From: CAVPXC01 sp963709505
GTDB lineage: Bacteria > Chloroflexota > Anaerolineae > JAAEKA01
Assembly: GCA_963709505.1 (NCBI GenBank)
Contig: CAVPXC010000003.1
Location: 124,001 to 188,000, forward strand
Length of the DNA stretch: 64,000 nt
Reading direction: 5' to 3'
Made by a program: the position numbers and the translations under genes
Notes under the pieces: model-generated
Databases searched by the model: none
The model's input: the letters and a program-made list of their open reading frames with translations, nothing else
What the model was told of the DNA's origin: nothing
In this document: in pieces, positions 57,854 through 64,000 of the stretch
Layout of the letters: each line of letters starts with the position of its first letter
Numbering within the stretch: the first letter of the stretch is position 1

Positions 57854-58339
57854 CTACTTTCCGTAGCTTGCATACACCTCAGTCCCGCCCTCCTTATCAA
57901 ACGCGATCACATCGTAGGGCTGGGCGGGTTGGCCGGGAACGTCCATGCCGGGCGAGCCAACGGGCATGCCGGGCACGGCCAAGCCGGCAAGGTTGGCTGG
58001 CCGCTCGGCTAGCAGGCGGTTGATCTCTTCGACGGGCACGTGGCCCTCGATGATGTAGCCATCGACGATGGCTGTGTGGCAGGCCTGGAGTTTTTGGGGT
58101 ACTTGGCTAAGCGCTTTTACCGCTTCGGGGGACGATTGGTCCTTGGCCTTGACGGTGAAGCCGTTCTTCTCCATGTACGCGATCCAGTCGCCACAACAGC
58201 CTCAGGTGGGTGACCGAAAGACGGTCACCTCGGGCAGGCCTGGTTGGGCGGCCGGTTGGCTGATCGGCTGTGCAGCCGGCGGCGCTACACATGCCGCAAC
58301 CAGGCCGACGACGGCCAACAAAAGGATAAGTTTCTTCAT
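57854..58339 (-). CDS. DUF411 lipoprotein with in-frame TGA at a conserved Cys; candidate selenoprotein
   Basis: 161 residues if read through. ATG at 58337-58339 with GGATGCTC in front; lipobox LVAAC gives an exported lipoprotein. It reads EVTVFRSPT, then TGA at 58202-58204, then GCCGDWIAYMEKNGFTVKAK in the same frame to a TAG at 57854. DUF411 proteins open with V-x-K/R-SPTCGCCGxW; TGA is exactly at the first Cys of the CxCC motif (codon 46; Cys48 and Cys49 remain). The downstream part also has CHTAIVDGYIIEGHVP, complete. The family accompanies copper resistance and may bind metal. I infer selenocysteine; otherwise a Cys-to-stop mutation. Confidence 0.78.
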
Positions 58340-58370
58340 GAGCATCCTCCGGGTATTGAAGTATTGGAAA

Positions 58371-58450
58371 GGTGTCGTGTGTCGAGTGTCAAGGTGTCAG
58401 GTGTTGTGTGTCAGGTAATTCGGTACTTGACACTTTGACACTTGACACTC
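58371..58450. repeat. TGTC-repeat array between DUF411 and copZ genes
   Basis: Tandem TGTCGTG, TGTCGAG, TGTCAAGG, TGTCAGG units, then a short spacer and TTGACACT units in reverse. Same family as 57726-57852, more worn. Confidence 0.65.
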
Positions 58451-58459
58451 GCCACACGA

Positions 58460-58669
58460 TTATGCCTTCGCCGGCGGATAGCCAATCTCGACGAGCGTCG
58501 CCTCGACCTGCGTCAGCACGTCGTCGCTGCTCACCTCGACCATGACGGCCTTGGTGTCTTGGTTGGCCTTGACGGACTGCAGGCCATCGACGTACTTGAG
58601 CTCGCGCTCGATCGTGGCGACGCAGTGGCCACAGCTGATGGCCGGAACGGTGTAGGTTTTGACGGTCAT
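58460..58669 (-). CDS. copZ: Copper chaperone (HMA domain)
   Basis: 69 residues from the ATG at 58667-58669 (AGGAGGACACT in front). A single heavy-metal-associated domain with the Cu(I) motif SCGHCVATIEREL near residues 12-25 and the usual C-terminal YPPAK end. It would deliver Cu(I) to the two HMA domains of CopA and to CsoR. Located between csoR and the DUF411 gene. Confidence 0.92.
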   Translation of the reverse strand: MTVKTYTVPAISCGHCVATIERELKYVDGLQSVKANQDTKAVMVEVSSDDVLTQVEATLVEIGYPPAKA

Positions 58670-58696
58670 AGTGTCCTCCTTAATCGGGACTGAAAT

Positions 58697-58853
58697 ATGA
58701 TGAGTGATGAGTGATGAGTGATGAGTGATGAATTCCAGACTCCGGAGTCCGGAATTCATCACTCATCACTCATCACTCATCACTCATCACTCATCACTCA
58801 TCACTCATCACTCATCACTCATCACTCATCACTCATCACTCATCACTCATAAC
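58697..58853. repeat. Long inverted heptamer array, TGAGTGA / TCATCAC
   Basis: Four TGAGTGA units lead to a near-perfect 15-bp hairpin (TGAATTCCAGACTCC and complement, one mismatch), then 13 exact TCATCAC units from 58756 to 58846 and one TCATAAC. The last unit supplies the TGA stop of csoR (58847-58849, minus strand). Slippage of the array would change length without touching copZ. Confidence 0.9.
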
Positions 58854-59125
58854 TTGCCAGTCTCCTGAAACACACCGACAATCTCGCCGATCATGCGCTC
58901 GCGTTCGTCGGCGTCCGAGCCGCGAATGGCAGTAGTGACGCAGGTATTGAGGTGGTTCTCCAGCACCAGCGCGCTGACGCCCTCCAGCGCCTTTTGCACG
59001 GCGTGTACCTGGCGCATCACGTCGATGCAGTAGGTGTCGTCCTCGACCATGCGCTGGATGCCGCGCACGTGGCCTTCGATGCTTTTCAAGCGGTTTAATA
59101 CCTGGCGTTTTTGATCGACGTCCAT
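58847..59125 (-). CDS. csoR: Copper-sensing repressor CsoR
   Basis: 92 residues; ATG at 59123-59125 with AAAGGAAC in front. All-helical DUF156 fold: NRLKSIEGHVRGIQRMVEDD, then Cys in DTYCIDVMRQ, His-x3-Cys in ENHLNTCVTTA (the Cu(I) site C-H-C) and RERMIGEIVGVFQ. Apo-CsoR binds the operator and Cu(I) releases it. It opens the copper operon, so it autoregulates with copZ, DUF411 and copA. Its stop codon lies in the heptamer array. Confidence 0.93.
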   Translation of the reverse strand: MDVDQKRQVLNRLKSIEGHVRGIQRMVEDDTYCIDVMRQVHAVQKALEGVSALVLENHLNTCVTTAIRGSDADERERMIGEIVGVFQETGKL

Positions 59126-59148
59126 CGTTTCGTGTTCCTTTGAGGCGG

Positions 59149-59171
59149 TATCCCTCCCCAGGGGGGATGGG
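59149..59171. promoter_or_regulatory. Candidate CsoR operator
   Basis: TATCCCTCCCCAGGGGGGATG, an almost perfect GC-rich palindrome 24 bases before csoR, matching the known style of CsoR/RcnR sites (C-run/G-run arms with flanking TAT/ATA). The probable promoter lies just upstream (TATATCA at 59181). Confidence 0.7.
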
Positions 59172-59239
59172 GTGACTGGAGTATATCATAGGGTGCGCCA
59201 ACACGTCAAGTAAGCCTTCATGCCAATCACTTTACAGCA

Positions 59240-59268
59240 AAACGCCCGACCAGTCTGGTCGGGCGTTT
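59240..59268. terminator. Bidirectional terminator
   Basis: A 13-bp perfect stem AAACGCCCGACCA / TGGTCGGGCGTTT with loop GTC, A-run on one side and T-run on the other, between the MNT/HepT remnant and the csoR promoter. Confidence 0.88.
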
Positions 59269-59289
59269 AGGGTGGCGCGATGAGGCGGA

Positions 59290-59492
59290 TCACGCTTCAT
59301 CCGCGTGAGCCAGTTCGTCCAGGAGGCCGGCGAACTTCTCTATCTCCTGACGCACCGTCTGCCATATCTCTGGCAGGTTGACAACCAAATCCTGCATTCG
59401 TCCCAGTGGCGCTGTATCGCATCCACGGTTCCTTCAAGCTCGTGGAGTTCCTCAAGAATGCGTTTCTGCAAGACACGGTAGCGCGCGATCAT
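59290..59492 (-). pseudogene. HEPN (HepT-like) toxin remnant
   Basis: ATG 59490-59492 overlaps the MNT stop (ATGA). It reads MIARYRVLQKRILEELHELE, then GTVDAIQRHWD, as in HepT-like partners of MNT antitoxins, then drifts out of frame near 59398. One frame over, MQDLVVNLPEIWQTVRQEIE and KFAGLLDELAHADEA to TGA 59290 match the C-terminal helix of the same family. About 80 residues including the catalytic R-x4-6-H are missing, so the toxin is dead. Confidence 0.6.
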
Positions 59493-59860
59493 AGCACGAC
59501 TCCTTCCGCATCAAGGACAGTCTGCAGGGAAGACGACGCTTCCTCGACGGCGATGAGGTTGATCTCGAAGGACGGGTCGATGGGATCGAGTGCGGCCCAG
59601 GCGCGCCAGAAGTCGGCGGGCGCAATGGCCTCGACGGCCAGATCGATGTCCGATTCCGGGTGAAACCCCTGACCGTGAGCTACCGATCCGAAAAGAATCA
59701 CCTGCGTTGCACCGTAGCGTTCTCTCAGAACCTGAGCGGCCGCTTGAGCCACTTGCCGGGCGCGCTCGCGCCGTTCGGCCAGCGCGCGTAAACGCCGCTC
59801 TTCCCGTTGACGGGCTGAGCGCTGATAGACGGCGACTTCGTGCGTGCCTGTTCCTTCCAT
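59489..59860 (-). CDS. MNT-type nucleotidyltransferase antitoxin
   Basis: 123 residues. Minimal nucleotidyltransferase fold: VILFGSVAHGQGFHPESDID with the GS and DxD active site near residues 56-75, and LAVEAIAPADFWRAW after it. In MNT-HepT systems this enzyme AMPylates the HEPN toxin. The N-terminal 45 residues are a charged helix (RRLRALAERRERARQVA). Since the partner is broken, it may be an orphan. No stop or shift in this gene. Confidence 0.82.
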   Translation of the reverse strand: MEGTGTHEVAVYQRSARQREERRLRALAERRERARQVAQAAAQVLRERYGATQVILFGSVAHGQGFHPESDIDLAVEAIAPADFWRAWAALDPIDPSFEINLIAVEEASSSLQTVLDAEGVVL

Positions 59861-59958
59861 GGTGACTGTAGTATAGCCGCACGAGGGTCAGGTGTCAATG
59901 TGAGTCGTTGGCAGCCGTTCTGCTCGCAGTGATGGACTACCTCAATCGAGCTAGCCAC

Positions 59959-62319
59959 TTACGGGATCGGCCAACCCCACCACCGCGCCACCCGCTGGAT
60001 ATCCACAATCGTGATCCAACCGTCGCCGTCCTGGTCGTAGGGCGCGCCGGCCTGCTGGCCCCAGAGGCCGGCGATGATGACCAGGTCGTCCACGTCCACC
60101 GCGCCATCCTCATCGAAGTCGCAGCAGGCTGGAGAGCCACCCACGCTTAGCTTGGCCACGAAGGCGTCGCCGTACCCGTTGTAGCTCCGGTCGAAGGCGC
60201 CTGGTGTGGTGGGGAAGTTGCTGGAGCTGGTGGCGCCCGTCACGTAGACGCTGCTCGCTGCGTCCACGGCGATGGCCCAGCCGCGGTCTTGCTGGCCACT
60301 GCCGCCCAGGAAGGTTGCATAGACCAGTCTGCTGCCCGCCGGGTCCAGCCTGGCGATGAAGGCATCATAGCCGGCGTTGTAGCTCGGGTCGAAGGCGTTG
60401 GACGTGGCTGGGAAGTTGCTGGAGTAAGTACCGCCGGTCACGTAGACGCTGGGCGAGCCGTCCACGGCGATGGCCAGCCCGTTGTCGTCGCTGCTGCCGC
60501 CCAGGAAGGTGCCGTACTCCAGGGCGCCGCCGGCCGGGTCCAGCCTGGTCACGAAGCCGTCGCCGTCGCCGCCGTTGTAGCTTGGGTCGAAGGCAGCCGA
60601 TGTGGTGGGAAAGTTGCTGGAGGTGGTCCCGCCTGTCACGTAGGCGCTGCCCGAGCCGTCCACGGCGATGGCCCGGCCCTCATCGTCGCTGCTGCCGCCC
60701 AGGAAGGTGGCGTAGGCCAAATCGCTGCCGGCCGGGTTTAGCTTGGCCACGAAGACGTCGGCGCTACCGTTGTGACTCGTGTCGAAGGCGCCGGGCGTGA
60801 CGGGAAAGTCGGTGGACAGGATCCAGCCCGTCACATAAGCGCTGCCCACCTGGTCCACGGCGATGGCGGAGCCAATGTCTACATCGCTCCCGCCCAGGAA
60901 AGTGGCGTAGGCCAGCCCGCTGCCGGCCGGGTTAAGCTTGGCCACGAAGGCCTCGGTGTTGCTGTAACTCGTGTCGAAGGCGTCAGGCGTGACGGGGAAG
61001 TCGCTGGAGGTGGTCATGCCCGCCACGTAGGCGCTGCCCGCCTGGTCCACGGCGATGGCGGCGCCGGTGTCTCCATTGGATCCGCTGCCGCCCAGGAAGG
61101 TGCCGTACTCTAGCCCGCTGCCAGTCGGGTTGAGCTTGACCACGAAGGCATCGTTGTAGCCGTAGTTGAAGCTCGGATCGAAGGCGCCGGGCGTGGTGGG
61201 GAAGCCGATGGAGTGAGTGTAGCCCGTCACGTAGGCGCTGCCAGCCCCGTCCACGGCAATGGCGGAGCCAGAGTCCAAATCGCTCCCGCCCAGGAAAGTG
61301 GCGTAGGCCAGGCCGCTGCTGGCCGGGTTGAGCTTGACCACGAAGGCGTCGCCGTAGCCGCCGCTGAAGCTCGGATCGAAGGCGCCGGGCGTGGTGGGGA
61401 AATTGCTGGAACCGGTGCTGCCCGTCACGTAGGGACTGCCCGTTCCGTCCACGGCGATGCCGGAGCCAGAGTCCCCATAAAACCCAGTGCCGCCTAGGAA
61501 GGTGCTGTATAGCAGGTCGGTGGGGTTGTCGGTTGGCGTCAATGCAGACGGGGCAGGGAGGGCCGCGTCGACGTCCGGCGCGCTGCCGGGCGCTGCCGTC
61601 CAGGTTGAGGTCTGGCCGGTCTCCGCCTCGCCCACGATTGTCAGAGAGAAACTTGCGCCGGGCAAAGGCAAGGCCAGGTCGCCGGCTGCGCTCACCAGAT
61701 GCAACGTGCGGCCTTCAACACCTCTTAGCTCGGCTCCCGCTACCTGCAACTGCACAGCGCTCACATCGGCGTCGGGCTGGACAACCAAGCGCTGCGCCAT
61801 TCGCCCACCTTCGCTCGTTAGCTCCAGATCCACGCCAGGGCAGAGATCGACATAACGCACGCCGCCCCACACCGGCACTGCCGGTTGCCATTGGTCAGGG
61901 TCGTTGCCCAGGAAGTAGCTGACGGTGGTGGTCAGCGGGTCGAACGGCTCGATGCGCACGTCGGGGTTGCTGCCGGGGAAGCTGAGCTTGAGGTTGACGC
62001 CGCGCCGAGGGGAGGGTAGACAAGTAGGCAAGTAGATAAGGGGGTTGTCACATCCTTCTTGTTCCCTTTTGTCTACTTGTCTACTCTCTACAGTAATCCA
62101 AATCGCGTCCTTCGCCAGCCACATCGTGCCCGGCCCGCCCCAAACCCGGAATCGGGCAGCATCGGGCCATTGGCCGGCGTTTTCGACGAAGAGGATGGCG
62201 CCGGCCTGCGGTTCCGGCGTAGGAGCGGCTTGCGGTGCGGCTGGCTGGGCCAGGATTACGCCTGGGGCCAAGAGCGCGACGACCACAAGGGAACTGAGTA
62301 GGATCTGCTGTTTGGACAT
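59959..62319 (-). CDS. Secreted SBBP-repeat beta-propeller protein with C-terminal dockerin-like domain
   Basis: 786 residues from the ATG at 62317-62319 with GGAGGCCCGTC in front; signal peptide MSKQQILLSSLVVVALLAPG. Residues ~40-220: N-terminal DUF7948-like domain (FVENAGQWPDAARFRVWG, YFLGNDPDQWQPAVPVW). Residues ~245-725: eight SBBP repeats of about 58 residues (LAYATFLGGSDVDIGSAIAV, GSAYVTGWILSTDFPVTP). C-terminus: DFDEDGAVDVDDLVIIAGLW and DQDGDGWITIVDIQRVARWW, two dockerin-like EF-hands. Residues ~79-101 come from an octamer inverted repeat (62016-62084), between WITVESRQ and NLKLSF. Second dockerin protein in the window. Confidence 0.87.
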   Translation of the reverse strand: MSKQQILLSSLVVVALLAPGVILAQPAAPQAAPTPEPQAGAILFVENAGQWPDAARFRVWGGPGTMWLAKDAIWITVESRQVDKREQEGCDNPLIYLPTCLPSPRRGVNLKLSFPGSNPDVRIEPFDPLTTTVSYFLGNDPDQWQPAVPVWGGVRYVDLCPGVDLELTSEGGRMAQRLVVQPDADVSAVQLQVAGAELRGVEGRTLHLVSAAGDLALPLPGASFSLTIVGEAETGQTSTWTAAPGSAPDVDAALPAPSALTPTDNPTDLLYSTFLGGTGFYGDSGSGIAVDGTGSPYVTGSTGSSNFPTTPGAFDPSFSGGYGDAFVVKLNPASSGLAYATFLGGSDLDSGSAIAVDGAGSAYVTGYTHSIGFPTTPGAFDPSFNYGYNDAFVVKLNPTGSGLEYGTFLGGSGSNGDTGAAIAVDQAGSAYVAGMTTSSDFPVTPDAFDTSYSNTEAFVAKLNPAGSGLAYATFLGGSDVDIGSAIAVDQVGSAYVTGWILSTDFPVTPGAFDTSHNGSADVFVAKLNPAGSDLAYATFLGGSSDDEGRAIAVDGSGSAYVTGGTTSSNFPTTSAAFDPSYNGGDGDGFVTRLDPAGGALEYGTFLGGSSDDNGLAIAVDGSPSVYVTGGTYSSNFPATSNAFDPSYNAGYDAFIARLDPAGSRLVYATFLGGSGQQDRGWAIAVDAASSVYVTGATSSSNFPTTPGAFDRSYNGYGDAFVAKLSVGGSPACCDFDEDGAVDVDDLVIIAGLWGQQAGAPYDQDGDGWITIVDIQRVARWWGWPIP
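60130..61520. repeat. ~174-bp tandem coding repeats (SBBP units)
   Basis: Eight units with recurring words CGCTGCCC(G/A)CC, GTCCACGGCGATGGC and CCCAGGAAGGT. Unit identity is high enough for recombination between them. Confidence 0.8.
62016..62084. repeat. 69-nt octamer inverted repeat inside the SBBP gene
   Basis: GTAGACAAG, TAGGCAAG, TAGATAAG on the left and CTTGTTCC..TTGTCTA, CTTGTCTAC on the right. About 69 nt with no stop in the gene's frame, so it adds 23 residues. Confidence 0.7.
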
Positions 62320-62342
62320 GACGGGCCTCCGTGTCAAGGCTG

Positions 62343-63926
62343 TCACCCACCGGTCATCTGCGGTTGTTCGTCCTCCGGCGCCATGGACGGCCGCGGTTCG
62401 TGGATGCGGACTGTGGGCTCGCGGAGGCGCATTAGCCGCACGCAGGAATACAGTTTCACAACGAGCAACGCAATTACCACCGGCAACACGACGGCGTTGG
62501 ACTTGGTCGCCAGCAACAGGAAGGTCACCAACCCGGTGTTGCATGCCTTGCCGAGCTTCGACCAGTTAAGGGCCCAGATGGTGCGGTCCACCCGGTAGAA
62601 GTAGTTGGGCGACATGACGGGCCAGCGCATGTACTGGTTGCTGAGGTAGTGGTCGAGCACCATGAATTGGACCAGGAACAGTGCGATGGATGGCAGCAGG
62701 TAGGGATACATCCAGAGGCTGTTGAGGTAGAAGAAAGCCACCGAGATTCGATCCCCCAGGATGTCCCACTGCGCACCGAAGAGCGTTTCCTGGTTGAGAC
62801 GACGCGCCAGGAACCCATCGGCCACGTCACCCACCCAATGGACGGCCAGGCCGGCCAGGTTCAGCATCGGGTTGTGCTGGTAGGCTGCTGCACAGAACAG
62901 AAGCAAGGAAATGGTGATACGCAGCAGGGTGATGACGTTGGCCACCGTGCCTAGGTCCTCTTCCGAGCTGCACTGGATTTGTTCTCTTGCGTGCTGGATC
63001 ATGGAGTGCCTCCTGGATCGTGCGATCTCCCAGAGCATTATCTTCGAATCAACGGCAGAACCAGGCGATAGCCAACGAAGCCTTACGATGTGACGCCTGC
63101 CCGAGGTTTCGGCCTGCACGGCTTGAAGCGCGGCAAACTCCTCCTCCGACTTGGGACCGCGGCGCAGGCTGCGCAGCACGTTGGCCGAGAGCCGGATCGG
63201 ATAGAGGAAGGTGGTGCGCCGGAAGGCAGACGTCAGCTCCTCGCCGATGGCCTGCATGCCTGTACGGCCACCCTGGAAATCGAGAAAGACCGCATCGAAG
63301 GGTTTGACGCTCAGGCTACTCACCGCCTGGCTGAAGTTGGATGGCGACAGCCAGGCGGCCGCCCAGCGAGTCAGCAGGCGCTGCCAGGACGAACCCAGCT
63401 TGTTGTAAGTGAGCAGGGGAAGCAGATAGCAGGTGTTGGCCATGCGCACCAGCTCCCACATGGCCCGGTCGCGCGGGATGAACGAGAAAGCCCCCGACGT
63501 GCCCGAGCTGTAGACCGGCATGACGTCGTGTTGACCCAGGCGGTCGATCCACCCGTCGATGGAGCATACGTCTTCGACGTCCACGTTCACCTGGCGGTGA
63601 TGGATGAAGGAAAGCCACCGGTTCATGCGGGTGAAGTCGTTCGCGTCCAGCCAACGCTGGCTGTAGCTCTTGAACAGGTCGTCGGAGACCATCAGCTGCT
63701 CGACAATCGCGCCCACGTCATCCGTCAGCCCGATCCCAGCCTCTCTGGCCAATTGCTGGTAGGCTGGGATCGTCTGCAGATAGTGTTCGTGGTTGAGCAG
63801 AATGGCCTGGCGGCGCAGGTCCCGAGCGCGTTCGGCGTCAAAGGGCCGGCGCAGCGCCCAGGCTTGAGTAAGCCTGAGCAGCGCCTTGTGAATGTCAGCA
63901 AGGGGTTCGGTCGGTTTTTGGGTCAT
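62343..63926 (-). CDS. LuxE-like / CDP-alcohol phosphatidyltransferase fusion protein
   Basis: 527 residues, ATG at 63924-63926 overlapping the previous stop (ATGA). Residues ~1-290: acyl-protein synthetase (LuxE) / adenylating-enzyme-like half with VMPVYSSGTSGAFSFIPRD as the phosphate loop. Residues ~330-500: CDP-OH phosphotransferase, with the exact D-G-x2-A-R-x8-G-x3-D-x3-D motif in DVADGFLARRLNQETLFGAQ and WDILGDRIS, and five to six membrane helices. The join (~295-330) is poorly conserved, so an older two-gene origin or an error-made fusion cannot be excluded. Product would be a phospholipid or polar lipid made from CDP-alcohol; the acyl half may supply or load its lipid. Confidence 0.75.
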   Translation of the reverse strand: MTQKPTEPLADIHKALLRLTQAWALRRPFDAERARDLRRQAILLNHEHYLQTIPAYQQLAREAGIGLTDDVGAIVEQLMVSDDLFKSYSQRWLDANDFTRMNRWLSFIHHRQVNVDVEDVCSIDGWIDRLGQHDVMPVYSSGTSGAFSFIPRDRAMWELVRMANTCYLLPLLTYNKLGSSWQRLLTRWAAAWLSPSNFSQAVSSLSVKPFDAVFLDFQGGRTGMQAIGEELTSAFRRTTFLYPIRLSANVLRSLRRGPKSEEEFAALQAVQAETSGRRHIVRLRWLSPGSAVDSKIMLWEIARSRRHSMIQHAREQIQCSSEEDLGTVANVITLLRITISLLLFCAAAYQHNPMLNLAGLAVHWVGDVADGFLARRLNQETLFGAQWDILGDRISVAFFYLNSLWMYPYLLPSIALFLVQFMVLDHYLSNQYMRWPVMSPNYFYRVDRTIWALNWSKLGKACNTGLVTFLLLATKSNAVVLPVVIALLVVKLYSCVRLMRLREPTVRIHEPRPSMAPEDEQPQMTGG

Positions 63927-64000
63927 TGGCGAACATCCTGTGATTTTGGCATGGCCGATGCTGCGTCTGTGGTTGTCCCGGTGAAGCGTTCTGTCAGTTA
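63923..64000 (-). CDS. C-terminal end of an unidentified gene
   Basis: The last 25 codons on the minus strand read LTERFTGTTTDAASAMPKSQ then DVRQ and stop at 63923-63925, overlapping the next ATG (ATGA). The overlap and open frame to the window edge suggest it is the first gene of the unit with the LuxE-like fusion. Too short to name. Confidence 0.5.

Noticed and set aside
58697..58853. CRISPR array
   Set aside because: Units are 7 bp with no spacers; it is a simple tandem repeat.

Overview
The window looks like a chromosomal piece of a Chloroflexota bacterium (Anaerolineae-like is my guess; no rRNA or other marker gene is present to prove it). Reasons: GC-rich coding on both strands, lipoproteins with Thr/Pro-rich linkers before beta-propellers, secreted proteins ending in dockerin-like EF-hands, a tricorn-type protease, a DUF4012 protein, a split saccharopine pathway, a MEMO1-family protein, and very many intergenic palindromes and 7-8 bp tandem repeats. 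No tRNA or rRNA gene was recognised.

Layout. 1-6943: edge of an epimerase gene, then folC-lon-lipoprotein-AlbA_2 regulator on the plus strand, joined by ATGA overlaps or short gaps. 7367-10385: lysine-ketoglutarate reductase and saccharopine dehydrogenase. 10389-13872: TauE-like permease, GH130 enzyme, phosphohexomutase. 14142-16751: Phd/PIN toxin-antitoxin unit, UPF0158 protein, URO-D family protein. 16785-19869: a thioredoxin-like lipoprotein with TGA at a CxxC cysteine, divergent from a two-component system. 19971-25680: a minus-strand sugar/dihydroxyacetone cluster (GntR, class II aldolase, HAD phosphatase, transaldolase-like, DhaL, DhaK). 26382-31916: surface or envelope proteins. 32039-38957: a decayed accessory zone with gene fragments, a pseudogene, a duplicated small gene flanking a 1258-residue cyclase/AAA/TPR protein, a one-spacer relic of a type I-E CRISPR array and a transposase remnant. 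38982-50162: class V aminotransferase, MEMO1-like protein, tricorn-like protease, a REP-associated transposase among its palindromes, a GH31 glucosidase and an Eis-like acetyltransferase. 50246-55074: UDG-like protein, isochorismatase-like hydrolase, beta-helix/dockerin protein and a small secreted protein. 55218-59125: copper operon csoR-copZ-DUF411-copA. 59290-63926: MNT/HepT-like remnant, SBBP-repeat/dockerin protein and a LuxE-like/CDP-alcohol phosphotransferase fusion.

Most interesting: two unrelated thiol proteins (redoxin at 16785-17561, DUF411 at 57854-58339) each have a single in-frame TGA exactly where the family has a redox or metal-binding cysteine, with reading frame and homology continuing after it. 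The redoxin TGA is followed by an 8-bp hairpin with a GUU loop at a distance that fits the bacterial SECIS model. I read both as candidate selenoproteins; the second would be a selenoprotein of copper handling. Against this, three other genes here carry in-frame stops not at Cys positions, and at least seven genes carry single-base frameshifts, so sequence error or gene decay is a real alternative.

Second theme: palindromic repeats that move. A RAYT transposase sits among GATYGGACC...GGTCCRATC hairpins, and heptamer/octamer inverted arrays lie between genes and also inside reading frames, including a 69-nt in-frame insert in copA. Most frameshifts are +1 insertions, which points to a systematic sequencing or assembly artefact; genes affected are annotated over their full restored length.
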